A DNA stretch of 64,000 nucleotides, from NCBI GenBank assembly GCA_028671895.1, contig CM053806.1, forward strand, positions 20,843,001 through 20,907,000, given 5' to 3'. Positions 13,201 through 25,700 of this stretch are shown here, one piece after another; the first letter of the stretch is position 1, and each line of letters begins with the position of its first letter. The notes below the pieces were generated by a model. That model was not told where the DNA came from. It worked only from the letters and a program-made list of their open reading frames with translations, and searched no databases. Made by a program: the position numbers and the translations under genes. Origin of the DNA: Oenanthe sinensis. Its lineage: Eukaryota > Streptophyta > Magnoliopsida > Apiales > Apiaceae.

Positions 13201-15848
13201 CATCTATCGAATGCATGAACAAACACCAAAACTAAACAGGGTAGCCTTTGACTTGACTTCCCTTCAACTGACATACTTCACTAATGTCCTTCTTAAAAGA
13301 ATTTCATTAGAAGTAGTCCTTTCTCACCAACTTCATCTTTACCGTCGAATCCGTTATCTTGATAAACCAAGTATTTGTTGATAAACCAAGTGTGAGAGCA
13401 TCACTTGTTGTTGCGGCTAACTCCATTCTGACAAAATTCAACGAATAGTTGACTTCATCATAAGCTTTACATTTCGTGTCAGCAACAACCTCACTTCCAG
13501 CTTAGTGAGCTTCCATTTCTCTTGACCCTGATCAACACTGTTCAACCTCAAACTGATACTAGGAAACCCTTCGCAAATAATTCCCTAGGTCTTCATTAAA
13601 GTTGTGCTTCAGATCATTCAAGAAAAATTGGTATCCTTGCTTAACCATTTGAATACCAGAGTAAAAGTAGTTATATGCCTTGAACATGAAAATGTCATAG
13701 ATATATAACTTATACCTGTATAAAGATACTCTGCATTCACAAATGATTAAGATATGTGGTCCTCAATTTGATTGAGTCCAAGGGTTAGAGATATTTCTAA
13801 ACATAGTTAACAACAAAGCATTCAAGTTCAACATGCTCATTCTTATTTGACTGATCACTCCTCATCTATATCAGCCTTAACTCGCAGTTTTGGCTATGAG
13901 CTCAGTGATTTCAACCTACCATAAGGTGGACTAGCAGTCTGTAAGAATCATGTCTTACAAATATGTAGAAATAGAAGAATTAATCACTCAGATTATTAAG
14001 CTTCCTAAATCACCTTTGTTGTTCACTAACCATTATGTCATCTCTAATTACCTAAGTCAGTTTAGATTTAAACATTTAATCCATGATTTATTATACTGAC
14101 CTTTAGGTAATTCCCAAAATAAAAATAAACTCATCTTAACAAGCACATGATCAGATATAGCATTTAACACAACTATGCGAGTATAAGCAGATTATAGACA
14201 ATGTAAACATCAAGGCACTTAACATGCAACACATACTCTTTCCGGTAAATGTACCCCTACAAATACCTAAGACTCTATATGCTAACATGATCAATTATCG
14301 TAAAGCAAGCATTAAATCACACAAGATCTAATCATGAAGTCAAATACTGATTAAAAAGCAACACTAACAAACTAGCACGAGTTATCTAATTCATATGGAA
14401 ATCAAGGTGAGACATGCATTACATCAATCTTATAATATAATGCAGTTCAACACTTAATATTTCTATAATTGAATCAAACAAGTATAACTAGTTAGAGTGT
14501 TTACCTGAACGATGATTAGCATTCCATCTCCAGTGATAATCAATTGATCCCAATCAATTTCCATTCCACTGACACTCATGGAAGTATCTTTGCATTTGAC
14601 CTCAACAGTTCCTGCTTCAACCCAAACTGATACCTGATTGTTCTGCTTAAAGACCCCGACATAGAATGTCTCATGTTCTGCTTGAAAAGATCACTCTTCT
14701 TTGTATGTGTAGCAATAACCCCTTGATTATCATATGTCAGTGATAATCAAACCTTGTGTATTTCTGCCACTGATGTCCTTTAACCAAATCTTCAATTGTT
14801 GTTTTGGTTCTTTGACCGTTAAACTGAATTCCTTTTCAAAATCCCAAATTCTTCAGATATTGATTCGAAAACCACTGATCGAAGACTCTTCCCTAAATGA
14901 ACTAATCCCCTTTCAATAACCAAATGATCCACTGAGTAGACCGATGTAGAAATACATCTCCAATGGTAAGATCAGGTCTCAACTCCATTAGAATGTTCTT
15001 CAGTCAGTTCGTTTGTCCTCAACGAACGAAGAATCAACTCCTGTTGTTTCGTTTAATAAAACATTTTGTTCAAACAGAAGTATTTAATTTTTTAGGAATT
15101 TAAATAATCAAAATAAATTAAAAATGCATTTTTGATAAATAATAATAAATTTCTCAATTTCAAATTATAAATAAAATAAAATTCGAAAAGAAAGTTTTGA
15201 TATAGAGATAACAAAATTTTCAAGGTATATTAAATAATCCTGAAAAAGAAATTATTTCAAATCAAAATTAATTTCCAAAGAATTTTATAGAATTTATAAT
15301 CCAAAACAGTTTCAATTATAATTAAAATAAAACAGATTGAAAATATAAGTTTGATATAAAAATAATAAATTTTCAAGTCATCTTAGATATTCTTGAAAAT
15401 AAATTATTTCAACCAAAATGATTTTCCAAAAAGTTTTATGAGATTTATAATTAAAACTTCTATAAAAAATAAATTATTAAACCTCAAAAATAATTCTCAA
15501 AATACTTTTAAGAATATTAAACTCAAAAGAAATTAAATTGGATTTTAAGATTAATTTTAGTTTTTAAATTAATAAAATTCTTAACTAAGAATATTAAAAA
15601 TATAAAATATTTGACTCAAAAATTTAAAAGAAAATAAAATATTTTCCAAGATGTAAAATAAACTTGAAAAATAAATTATTTAAATTTAAAAATTATTTTC
15701 AAAATATTTTATATAATTAAATTCAAATTTAATTATTAAATTAATTATTAAACTAAAAACAATTTGAGAGAAAAACAATTTTTGTTTTAAATAAAAGTTA
15801 AACTATGTAGCCATGTGTCATGTTGAAACAGCCCTCTAAGAAAAAAAA
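7237..15848 (-). other. Internal non-coding body of LARD A
   Basis: About 8.6 kb without a recognisable gene. The part nearest the 3' LTR (about 7830-8480) contains five or more additional purine tracts like the true PPT (element strand, forms of TAAGGGGGAGAATT). A 76-bp tandem duplication lies at about 9125-9250: CCCCATATGCAAATCCATGC occurs twice; copy B has it once. The 15,050-15,790 part is very AT-rich. Small frames shared with copy B (such as a 68-codon frame at 8881-9087) are explained by the high overall identity of the two copies and are not called as genes. Confidence 0.8.
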
Positions 15849-16420
15849 TTCTACATATGAATGTTCTACATAGACTCTATCTAGAACATCAAGTAGAAAT
15901 TCTACATAGAAATGTTCTACTTAGGCTCTATGTAGAACATTAAGTAGAACTTCTGACTTAGAAAATATTTCTAACTCCAGAATTTCTACTTAGGTTCTAT
16001 CTAGAACATCAAGTAGAATTTCTACATAGAAATGTTCTACTTAGGCTCTATGTAGAACATTAAGTAGAACTTCTGACTTAGAAAATATTTCTAACTCCAG
16101 AATTTCTACTTGGGTCCTATCTCGAACATCAAGTCGAATTTCTACATAGAATTTCTACTTGGGTCCTATCTCGAACTTTAAGTAGAAATTCTTACTTAGA
16201 AAATTTTTCCACTTCCAGAATTTCTACTTGGCTCTAAGTAGAAACTTATCTAGAATTTCTAGATAGGAATTTCTACTCAGGCTCTATCTAGAACTTTAAG
16301 TAGAACTTCTGACTTAAAAAATTTTTCCACTTCCAGAATTTCTACTTGGCTCTAAGTAGAAACTTATCTAGAATTTCTAGATAGGAATTTCTACTTAGGC
16401 TCTATCTAGAACTTTAAGTA
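15849..16420 (-). repeat. 120-bp hairpin-rich tandem array, LARD A (about 4 units)
   Basis: Repeats built on TTCTACTTAGG, CTATCTAGAAC and TTAAGTAGAA recur with a period near 120 bp. Two units are close to the consensus and two are diverged. TTCTACTTA and TAAGTAGAA are reverse complements, and GTTCTATCTAGAAC is itself nearly palindromic, so each unit can fold into stems. The array starts about 115 bp downstream of the PBS in the element's sense direction. Confidence 0.9.
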
Positions 16421-16534
16421 CTTAGAAAAATTCCGGGCTTCAGAAAAAAATTCTGGATGCCCAGTGAACCAAATGTACCCTCTTTAATCTCAAAAATAAA
16501 AATAGATCCAATCGATTTGTATGTCAATCGAGTA

Positions 16535-16546
16535 GCTCTGATACCA
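16535..16546 (-). other. Primer-binding site of LARD A
   Basis: GCTCTGATACCA on the plus strand, TGGTATCAGAGC on the element strand, two bases from the LTR. This is the usual plant initiator-methionine tRNA primer site. Confidence 0.92.
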
Positions 16547-16548
16547 AT

Positions 16549-17999
16549 TGTTAGGTCCTGGAGATCGTAGAGGGGGGGTGAATACGATTCCCAAATAAAA
16601 ATCTGACTTTTATTTATTTTTGGGACAACATAAAAATTACTTTGGTTCAAACCCAGGTACTGTTCATCATCTTCTTCAACCTCAAGAACACCATTAAAAT
16701 AACCAAGATAATGAACGGTAAATCATCCAAAACACACAACACAACAAGATCCAAGAATATAACTTTATATTCATTGAAGTGGGGTAGATGCTACAAACAA
16801 GTTCAAGAACATAAGCTCAAGAACACAACAAAGAAGTGATTTTTGTTCCTCTAAAAAATTACAAATTCTAGATCTAGGAGACAAAAATCAAACCTATCTT
16901 CTAAACAAGATTTAGCAATGTTTACAATAGAAGAATAGATGAGTGGTATGATAAAGAAAATCATGGCCCCAAAATATATTAAAGTCTAGTTCGGCCATGG
17001 GGGAGAGAAAAATAATTTTTCTCTCTCTCCCCTTTTTAATTCTCCTGCACCCACACTACTTGAAAAACAAGTATGGAAGACTTTTTATATTGAAAAAGGT
17101 GTTGCTTTTTGTTTTTCCACCTTTTACTTTTGTCCACTCAAATCATATCTTCAAAGTCATGTGCCAAGCATGCCTTTGGAAATATTTAATATAAAAGTAA
17201 TATTTAATAAATATATAAAATATAAATAAAGAATATCTTTATTTATAAAATATATAAATAATTAAATAATTACTTTATTTAATTAAATTAAATATTTCCA
17301 TTCCACTCTTCAATTTGTGTAGACTTCCTTATCCAAATACTTGGCCCCGTATACGTGACTCCACCACGTCCAAGTATTTGGCCTTCTAATCTGTGAAGCT
17401 TTAGTAAGATCCAATCAGGTTGTGCCGACTGTCCCTTATCCATTAGGCTGACATTTCTCCAACACTGATTTACCACCTTTGTTGATCCTCCACTTGACTC
17501 AAGAAAACCAACAACTTTAGAATGATTAAAACCATATTATCCGACGAGAGCTTGCCTCCAATGTCCTGACACTTGATGCAACGGTCTGGTTCATAAGTGA
17601 CTAGTCTTGATAGGGGCTCTTGATTCCGAACATGATTCCACATTCTTCTTTGCAAACCTTACTTGTTGCTTCGATTGTAATGCACTAAAATCGTCATAGA
17701 CTAAGACAATCTTCTGTAGCTTCCACATCCTTGAATAGATGTCAACATCTTTTATTCTTCACTGAGGCATGAACATGTTAATGAACTTCTTCCAGTGAGC
17801 TTCAAGTCTGTAGATGATCCTTTGATACTTTGTCTTAATTGAACTCTGTGATCCAAGATTTCTGTGCACCTGCATATTATTACATGTCCTGTTCTATTGT
17901 TGAGTTATCATCAACCATTACATAGAGATTACATTTAACATTTCTAGTACACATGAAAGTGCAGTGAGTTACTTCCCTTCACTCCTATCTCCCCTTTCA
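16549..17999 (-). repeat. 5' LTR of LARD A
   Basis: Same 1451-bp sequence as the left LTR, with the PBS on its left side, so it is the 5' LTR of a minus-strand element. A minus-strand TATA-like box (TATAAAAAG) at 17081-17089 is a plausible core promoter. Ends TG...CA are intact. Confidence 0.93.
17081..17089 (-). promoter_or_regulatory. TATA-like box in LARD A 5' LTR
   Basis: TATAAAAAG on the minus strand, in the middle of the 5' LTR. Position and sequence fit an LTR core promoter; there is no direct evidence of use. Confidence 0.4.
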
Positions 18000-18004
18000 A
18001 AATG
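18000..18004. repeat. Target site duplication of LARD A (right), AAATG
   Basis: Matches 5767-5771 exactly. Confidence 0.95.
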
Positions 18005-18358
18005 AGCAAAGGAGATGGAAAAATCAAAATGATAGTTGGTATTCCTGCTCTTGTTCTTAATCCAGGTGGTCAAAAAACTTGTTGCATTGTTATGGATGAA
18101 AGAATGGAGAGGTCACCAATCTACAACTTAAGGGATGTTGTGTATTAAATTGATGACTCTGGTGAGCAGATAAAGGAAGTAAAATCTCAACTGATGAAAT
18201 TGTTATAGGCAACTGAAAAGAAGTTACTTGATGACTTTCTAGCCAAAAACCTTTTCTATAGTAGGGTATAAAAAAGTAGTTTGGATAAACTCTGATACAT
18301 TTGTCTTAGAGGTTTCTGACATCATAAGTTCAAATTTATGTTTTATTGCTTAAAGCAT
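18005..18358 (+). pseudogene. Element C, decayed 3' coding region, part 2
   Basis: The plus-strand frame broken at 5771 continues here once LARD A and one AAATG copy are disregarded. It reads through the segment with ERSPIYNLRD, then meets several in-frame stops (near 18147 and 18207) and fades before the polypurine tract at 18359. No enzyme motif is visible. Its place, a few hundred bases before the PPT and 3' LTR, is that of the C-terminal env-like region of Sirevirus-type elements. It is a dead fragment. Confidence 0.5.
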
Positions 18359-18372
18359 AAATTGAGGGAGAT
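18359..18372 (+). other. Polypurine tract of element C
   Basis: AAATTGAGGGAGAT directly before TGTTAG, the start of the LTR. Confidence 0.75.
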
Positions 18373-18935
18373 TGTTAGATATGAAGAACTGAAGATGCCA
18401 AAATTTATCATACAGAGTTTATCTAACGTCATTAGAGTTTACTGAAACTGATCAGAGTATAGCTGATGACATCAGAGACTAGAAGTGGTCGACAGAATTT
18501 ACTTCAATCAGAGTTTGCTAACCGACAGAGTCTATGCTGGTCAGAGTTTGGTTCAACAAATCAGGAAATGATTGGAGATAAAGAAGGAAGTGTTCGAGTA
18601 AAAGTCTATTGCCTTTATGGAAGCTATCTTTTAGGAAGATAATGATGGAAATCGTATATTTGTATTTATTGATCATTATTTTTGCTGTAATTAGATATGT
18701 AGTTGTGTACTATATAAACATATGATTCGGTGTACATTGATGTATCGTTCAAGTTATCATATTTCTCATAACCTAGCAGCTCTTAAGAACTTTGTTTTTC
18801 TTGAAATAGTTTTGTATTAAGTTCATCAAAATTAATACAAAGCAATATTTCTTTTACATACTTGTGTTCATAATCCATTATTTTGTACTATTATATTCAA
18901 CCCCCCTTCTATAATAGTTCATTATCTGGGTAACA
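18373..18935 (+). repeat. 3' LTR of element C (563 bp)
   Basis: It begins TGTTAGATATG and ends GGGTAACA. A TATA-like box TATATAAAC lies at 18711-18719. Near the 3' end it has ATATTCAACCCCCCTTCTA, the same block found at the ends of the other LTRs here. The body is unrelated to the LARD and E LTRs, so C is a separate, shorter family. The matching 5' LTR is not in the window. Confidence 0.75.
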
Positions 18936-19373
18936 TATTTAATTCATATAAAATATAAAATTTATTATTTATTATTTTACTCTCGTACTTTGCACGGGTT
19001 ATAGGCTAGTATAATTAGCTTATGACCGTTTAAATGAATTGATTGTCATCGAGTCTCACACTTCCGTTATAAATTATAAATAAAATTATTATTAAATGAA
19101 TTGAAAGAGAAAAAAATTAAAAAAAAAAAAAGAAAAGTAAAATGAAGTAATTTATTAAAAAATAATAATATAATCACACATAATATTAAATTAAATTTAA
19201 AATATTATTGAAAGATCAATACAATAAAAATAAATTTAAAAATAAAACAAATAATAAAAATTTAAAAGATGATCCGTGCTTGCAAACATGAACAATAAAA
19301 TATTAAAAGTTACATTTTTTATAAAGATATAAAAAATTTAGTTATACATGTTATGAAATAGAATAAAAAATAC
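18936..19373. other. AT-rich spacer with a Helitron-like 3' terminus
   Basis: There is no gene. At 18981-19009 the sequence TTGCACGGGTTATAGGCTAG, followed by T, looks like the 3' end of a plant Helitron (GC-rich stem, about 10 nt, CTAG, insertion before T). The stem partner is imperfect. No 5' TC end was found, and element C's LTR abuts on the left. The rest (19010-19373) is A/T-rich with no structure I can name. Confidence 0.35.
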
Positions 19374-20566
19374 TGTTATTCACCCTTAAGTACACTAAGT
19401 TTGGAGAAGGGGGGGTTGAATACAAACTTAAGAATTAATTCAACTTCTTGCGGAAATAAGTTTGTACAAAGAGAGTGTTTAATTAAGATTGATGTAACTA
19501 AGAACTGGATAACTAAAGTGTTGAAAACAGAAACAACAAGATTAAAAATTACTAGTGGATTGTTTTTCCACTAGTGAGTTTTTGCTTTCAATTGATCTTA
19601 GTAAAAATACTAAGCTGCGTACAAAGTTGAATGTAGAACTTAGAAAAGCATTACAAGTTCTGCCTGATTTTCTACTTTGCTTTTCTTGAGTTCTTCTTAA
19701 AAACTTCTCACTTGGCTACTGTTTTTTTGCTTTTTATATAAACAAAAACTACTACTCTAGTTCTCTATCGACTGATAACAATATAATATTACAATTTATA
19801 CTGTTTTCATAAAAATAGAAACTAGCTCCTTTTCACAGCTTTCCTTGTAGAACTAACTAGCTCTGGAAGTGTCTTTTGTCTTAAGATATTCCTTGGATGC
19901 TGTGTTGCCTAGAAAGTCTTCACAGTCCTGACAGGACTGTCTTTCAATGATTCAGTTTCTGCACTGTTCCCGTAATATCTGGCTTTTAGCTAAATAGGGA
20001 AACTTTAATCAACTGATAAATGCTGTTAAGCTTATCAGTTGATTCACCTTTGCTTATCCATCGATGGATAGGATATCTGTTGATCAGTTGATGTGTCGAT
20101 GGATAATTGAGTTATCCATCGACTCCTTATCCATTGATGGTTCTTTATCCGTTGACTGTAATTATCCATTGATGACTTGTATCAGTTGATAGCTTTCATC
20201 CGTTGAGTAGTGTCTTCATCCATCGACTTCAACATCAGTTGATCACTTCACTTGTGAGAATTCTGACTTAGAATATTTACAATTGATCAGCCATTCTTCA
20301 CATCTGTTGAGAAGCTAGAAATTGAAGTCAATAACATCAATTGACTACATCATTGCATCCATCGAGGTAATACAATCAATTGATAGTGAAACATAAATCA
20401 ATGCTACAATCCAGTTTATCAGTTGATAAATAAGTTTCAACTGATAACTGGTTTCCTAGTCAATGGATATTTATAAGTCATATCCATTGATCAGTTACAA
20501 AATAATTTTGAGTCCCTATTGAAATTCTAAGTAATTTGTTATCATCAAAACTCATAATTCCTAACA
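19374..20566 (-). repeat. 3' LTR of element E (1193 bp)
   Basis: On the plus strand it reads TGTTATTCACCC to CCTAACA and is followed by the polypurine tract. It holds roughly twenty copies by eye of a short motif with forms TATCCATCGATGG, TATCCGTTGA and ATCAGTTGAT between 20040 and 20500. This is the only full LTR of E. Confidence 0.93.
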
Positions 20567-20580
20567 ATCTCCCCCTATTT
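20567..20580 (-). other. Polypurine tract of element E
   Basis: ATCTCCCCCTATTT on the plus strand (AAATAGGGGGAGAT on the element strand), adjacent to the 3' LTR and identical to the LARD polypurine tract. Confidence 0.93.
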
Positions 20581-20746
20581 ATGAATATTTAAAATATGCA
20601 TAAATTTTCTGTTGATGATAACAAAACTCCTGAACATTTTCATTCTTAGCAAGAATTACAATATTGATAAGTAAAGTTTGAGACAGAGTAATCGGATACC
20701 AGACAAGGATGAATTCTGATAATTTTGATGATTGAGGTTGAATCTC

Positions 20747-21330
20747 CTATCTTCTCCTTCTTCCCCTTGACTCATTCATCTTGTCTTCATTCTCCTTCAT
20801 CTTCCTGTAGAGGGTTCCCTTCAATATCTTCTCATCTTCAATCCTGTAGTCCAATTGACTTGCCAGATGATTTAATTCCAGATTTGGCAGTTTGTCTATT
20901 TCTTGACAAATATCAATGCATTTTTCTCTGCCTTCCCTGTCCTTATATATCATTAAGTAGAAGGGCTCATGAAGCACTTTTCTTCCTTCAGGATTCCAGA
21001 TCTTTATTCTGTCATCCCTTTCTTCTTGAACAAGTGCCTCCCTTATCTTCTTCATTCTTTCAAGGATGGCCTTTCCTAGCTCTTCAGTTAGATAATACTT
21101 CCTGTTGAGCATAGTGTAGATTTTCCTCAAGATGCCATATCCTTGATCCAATACTTGGTTGAATGTGAAGGTTGAGTGTGATCCATCTTCATACTCAATG
21201 TGAAGAAGATCAACATCTTTCTTCCTTTGCCCTTTTGCTGCAATCATTCCCTCAGCTTTAATTGGCACAAAGTTTTCAGATTTGTGTTTGAACACCTCTA
21301 TTTCTTTGGCTTGATTACTCCCAGAAGCTT
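20747..21330 (-). pseudogene. Env-like region of element E, C-terminal part
   Basis: About 194 codons open on the minus strand, ending 20747 in a basic arginine-rich tail, about 165 bp from the polypurine tract. LARD B cuts the frame at 21330; the upstream part continues at 34184. With LARD B and one AGCTT copy left out, the frame is continuous. The segment is hydrophilic, rich in Lys, Glu and Asp, with a WNPEGRK string; I see no transmembrane helix or enzyme motif. Sirevirus env-like proteins have no proven function. The open frame extends about 15 codons into the LARD LTR, but that part is chimeric. Confidence 0.75.
21326..21330. repeat. Target site duplication of LARD B (left), AGCTT
   Basis: AGCTT precedes the LTR and recurs at 34180-34184. 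Confidence 0.95.
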
Positions 21331-22782
21331 TGTTAGGTCCTGGAGATCGTAGAGGGGGGGTGAATACGATTCCCAAATAAAAATCTGACTTTTATTTATT
21401 TTTGGGACAACATAAAAATTACTTTGGTTCAAACCCAGGTACTGTTCATCATCTTCTTCAACCTCAAGAACACCATTAAAATAACCAAGATAATGAACGG
21501 TAAATCATCCAAAACACACAACACAACAAGATCCAAGAATATAACTTTATATTCATTGAAGTGGGGTAGATGCTACAACAAGTTCAAGAACAAAAGCTCA
21601 AGAACACAACAAAGAAATGATTTTTGGCTCCTCTAAAAATATTACAAATTCTAGATCTAGGAGACAAAAATCAAACCTATCTTCTAAACAAGATTTAGCA
21701 ATGTTTACAATAGAAGATAGATGAGTGGTATGACAAAGAAATTCATGGCCCCATAATATTAAAGTATGAGTTCGGCCATGGGGGAGAGAGAAAATAATTT
21801 TCTCTCTCTCTCCCCATTTTTTCTCTGCCGAATGCTCACCCAAGAAGATGACTTGGGTTTCTTCTTTATATATTGAAAAATGTGTTACTTTTTGTTTTTC
21901 CACCTTTTACTTTTGTCCACTCAAATCATATCTTCAAAGTCATGTGCCAAGCATGCCTTTGGAAATATTTAATATAAAAGTAATCTTTAATAAATATATA
22001 AAATATAAATAAAGAATATCTTTATTTATAAAATATATAAATAATTAAATAATTACTTTATTTAATTAAATTAAATATTTCCATTCCACTCTTCAATTTC
22101 TGTAGACTTCCTTATCCAAATACTTGGCCCCGTATACGTGACTCCACCACGTCCAAGTATTTGGCCTTCTAATCTGTGAAGCTTTAGTAAGATCCAATCA
22201 GGTTGTGCCGTCTATCCCTTATCCATTAGGCTGACATTTCTCCAACACTGATTTACCACCTTTGTTGATCCTCCACTTGACTCAAGAAAACCAACAACTT
22301 TAGAATGATTAAAACCATATTAACTGACGAGAGCTTGCCTCCAATGTCCTGACACTTGATGCAACGGTCTGGTTCATAAGTGACTAGTCTTGATAGGGGC
22401 TCTTGATTCTGAACATGATTCCACATTCTTCTTTGCAAACCTTACTTGTAGCTTCGATTATGATGCACTAAAATCTTCATAGACTAAGACAATCTTCTAT
22501 AGTTTCCACATCCTTGAATAGATATCAATATCTTTTATTCTCCACTGAGGCATGAACATGTTAATGAACTTCTTCCAGTGGGCTTCAAGTCTGTAGATGA
22601 TCCTTTGATACTTTGTCTTAACTGAACTCTGTGATCCAAGATTTCTGTGCACCTGCATATTATTACATGTCCTGTTCTATTGTTGAGTTATCATCAACCA
22701 TTACATAGAGATTACATTTAGCATTTCTAGTACACATGAAAGTGCAGTGAGTTACTTCCCTTCACTCCTATCTCCCCTTTCA
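21331..22782 (-). repeat. 3' LTR of LARD B
   Basis: TGTTAGGTCC to CCCTTTCA on the plus strand, with the PPT ATCTCCCCCTATTT at 22783-22796 on its right. Confidence 0.93.
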
Positions 22783-22796
22783 ATCTCCCCCTATTT
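22783..22796 (-). other. Polypurine tract of LARD B
   Basis: Same tract as in LARD A and element E, adjacent to the 3' LTR. Confidence 0.9.
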
Positions 22797-25700
22797 GGTT
22801 GATATGGAATAGCAATCAAATACTATTTCCCTTTACAATCTCCCCCAAAAGCAATTAAATAAAATTAACTACTAGAGGATAACTTAACTAACATACAAGA
22901 AATAATTAAAGTATTGGACATGAAAATAATATACAAAAGGTTCTGGAAAGATATAATCAGTTAAATCCAGATTTCCTGAGTTGTTGAAAATGAATGATGA
23001 ATTTCTGAATTTCATTTTCCTTTAGCTTCCTCCACTTCAATGTTCTTCAAAGATGGGGTTCTTTCAATGAAGAAACAAATCATTAGTAAAGACTTCTGAA
23101 CAATCATTCTTGTTTATCTTGCAATTCGAACTAGAACATACAGCTCTCTATGTTCCCCATAAGAGGTCAACTCATTCTCCCCTTAAGGTTGTTCTCTCTT
23201 GGAATGAAAGTCACTTCTTCTTTTTCTTCAGGATGTTCTATTTCCAGGAAACATATTTTTCTTTCTTCCCTGCACTATTCCACTGACTTCATCTATCACT
23301 GAAATAAGAAATAGAACACACTTGGACACTTCTCAGATGCCCCTTGAAAATCTCCTTCACATTCTTCTTTACCCAGAAAACTTCTACTTAGCAAAAACTC
23401 CCCCTGAGTTGATACTCTTCAAAGAAATCTTCATTTTCATTCATTGATCGTGCTAGAAAGAATTCTTCTGCCGAACCTCTCCTAAGAATGTTCCAAGGAC
23501 AGATCTTCAAACAAATAGAGCAAAATCCCTTAGATATCTTTTCAGAATAAGATATAGCATTGCAAACCAAGATGTTAAGATTCTTCATAACTTCTTCCCC
23601 TTAGTACGACAAGTAGCTTCTTCCCAATTGACAAAAAGTAACTTCTCCACTTCAGACGAAAAATCAGTTAAATCTACAACACCTTTAGGGATTAGGCTCC
23701 AACCAATTACTAAGAAACTCCCCCTTAGTAATTTCTCCATTGCATCACTAAGGTTTCAATTTTATCTAATTCTCCCCCTTAGTTCATGCAAGCTCCAATC
23801 CACCCTTGTGTCTTTAGATATCCTCTAAGTAACCTCCACAAGATAGGATTGACAGATCTCATTTCTTGTATCACCAAGAGATCTCGTTTCTTGTATCACC
23901 AAATTCTCCCCCTTAGTTGAGAATATCCTTTAAAACAATAAAAGTATCATCTACATCCAATCGAATAAGAAACTCTCCTCCAATTGAACATAAAATCCCC
24001 CTTAGGCCTAAAAATTAATGTCTCCCCCTTTGAGATTGAGAATAACACGAATTAATAGATCCAAAGGTAATAGTTTGGACATTCCCACTAAGCTTCAGCT
24101 AGACTCTTCTTCAGCTTGTCTTCCAGAAAAGAATCTCTTCAACATTCCAGAGCTGGAAAATTCAGTAACATGATTTAGACATAGTAGCAAGGTTAGTGTT
24201 TGGTCTATGGTTTCCTCACTTCTACTACGTTCTGTTGGTGTTTACACTTTCAAGCGTAAGTGTTCCACTCATTTCTCTCCCTATTTCTCTCACTCAAGTG
24301 TATCACTCCCTCACTTCACTCAAGTGTTTCTCTCCCTTATTTGCACTCATTCCATTTATAGCAATTTGTACCTGCAAGTAAATCCATGCTAGTCTCACCA
24401 AGATATTATGGATCGTTGACTGTAGCATGTTGTCGATCACTAAAGATCTAGGTTCTGAGATGGAATCTCAGACAGGGTTTCAGTTAGGCCGTCACCCAAC
24501 TCACCATGAGCAAATCCATGCACACGTGGCTCGTCGTCGGGGAATAACCCTTCTGAAATTGGAATCTCCTCCATTCCAGGAGTGACTGAAATCCCAACAC
24601 CCTGATCCTCAAAAGACTCATCAAATTGGTAAACCAACTGAATCATAGTCTACGAGTTGTTGCTCAGCTACTTTCAGCATCAACAATCTCCCCATATGCA
24701 AATCCATGCACTGGATCGTTGACGGTGATATGCCTTTAAGTTGTGAGCGATCCATGTATTCCAGAATTTGAATTCCTGGGAGAGTAGACGTGTACAAACA
24801 TCTCTCTCAATCACCTGTGAAGATGAATTAACTCACTATTTTCAGTCATGGAAAACTGTTAGTGATTACCTCTCAACATCAACAGATTGCTCTGTGGATG
24901 TGAAATCCCGTTAGGGAACTAGGACTGTTCCTCCTAGGAAGGTTGACAAGGATTCTAATATATGGCAAGAAATCCAAGTTTCCCTCAAATACCTGTAAAG
25001 GTGGCTCAACAACTTCATTCACCGTGAATGGTAAACAAAGAAGTTTAGGGGTTTTACCTATACCTCACAATGTGCACTTCTTGCAATGTGTCCTCACAAT
25101 TGTTAGTCCCAAGAGAGGTTAGAGAACTGTTAGGTCCTATAACATCCCTTAGAAGCAAAAACTTTAGGATTACCATCAGCGTGAATGCTTTTGGTGTGCT
25201 TGACTCATTACAAGGTGCTCTGGCTGACGAGCGAATTTTCAATGAAATCACCCTGTTGAGAGAGTTCATTCAGAAACGGTTGAATTGCCTTTTCAGCTCT
25301 GCATCCTTTTGAGAGAATACAGATGAGCTACAGATACCTCAATTTGTATACTTCTTTTCTTCTCTGGAGGTAGAGCTGTGGGTGCACTTCCGACTTCATC
25401 CTTATTTGCTGCATCAAGTGCAGTTTCTCCCTTATCAACCTCTAACTAACATAAGTTCCTTATATCACCATGGGTTGAAAGTTTGAATTAGAATGATAGT
25501 GTTTGGTACTAAGGCCTTGGTTAGAAATTGATGGATTATTCAACTTCTTGACCTTCCCCTATAGTCACTTAGGCCAAGCCATTACGGCAAAATAGATAGA
25601 GTTGATCAGAGCTATATAAAATTTGGTAGAGTATGATTAAACTTATTCTCTATTCCTTCTCAGAAATATAGCATCGGAGCAATGTGTCCTCAAGAAACAA

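Larger units (their letters stand above)
5772..17999 (-). mobile_element. LARD copy A, complete, 12,228 bp
   Basis: A complete non-autonomous LTR retrotransposon. It has two 1451-bp LTRs (5772-7222 and 16549-17999) that look nearly identical, a 5-bp target duplication AAATG, an initiator-Met type PBS beside the right LTR and a polypurine tract beside the left LTR. These place it on the minus strand. The internal 9.3 kb has no frame longer than about 125 codons and no gag or pol motif, so it fits the LARD class. By eye the LTRs differ at only one or two bases (for example C at 7054 versus T at the matching site near 17831), so insertion was recent. It sits inside the decayed element C. Confidence 0.93.

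Noticed and set aside
20725..21108. Plus-strand frame of 127 codons
   Set aside because: Antisense shadow of the env-like C-terminal frame.
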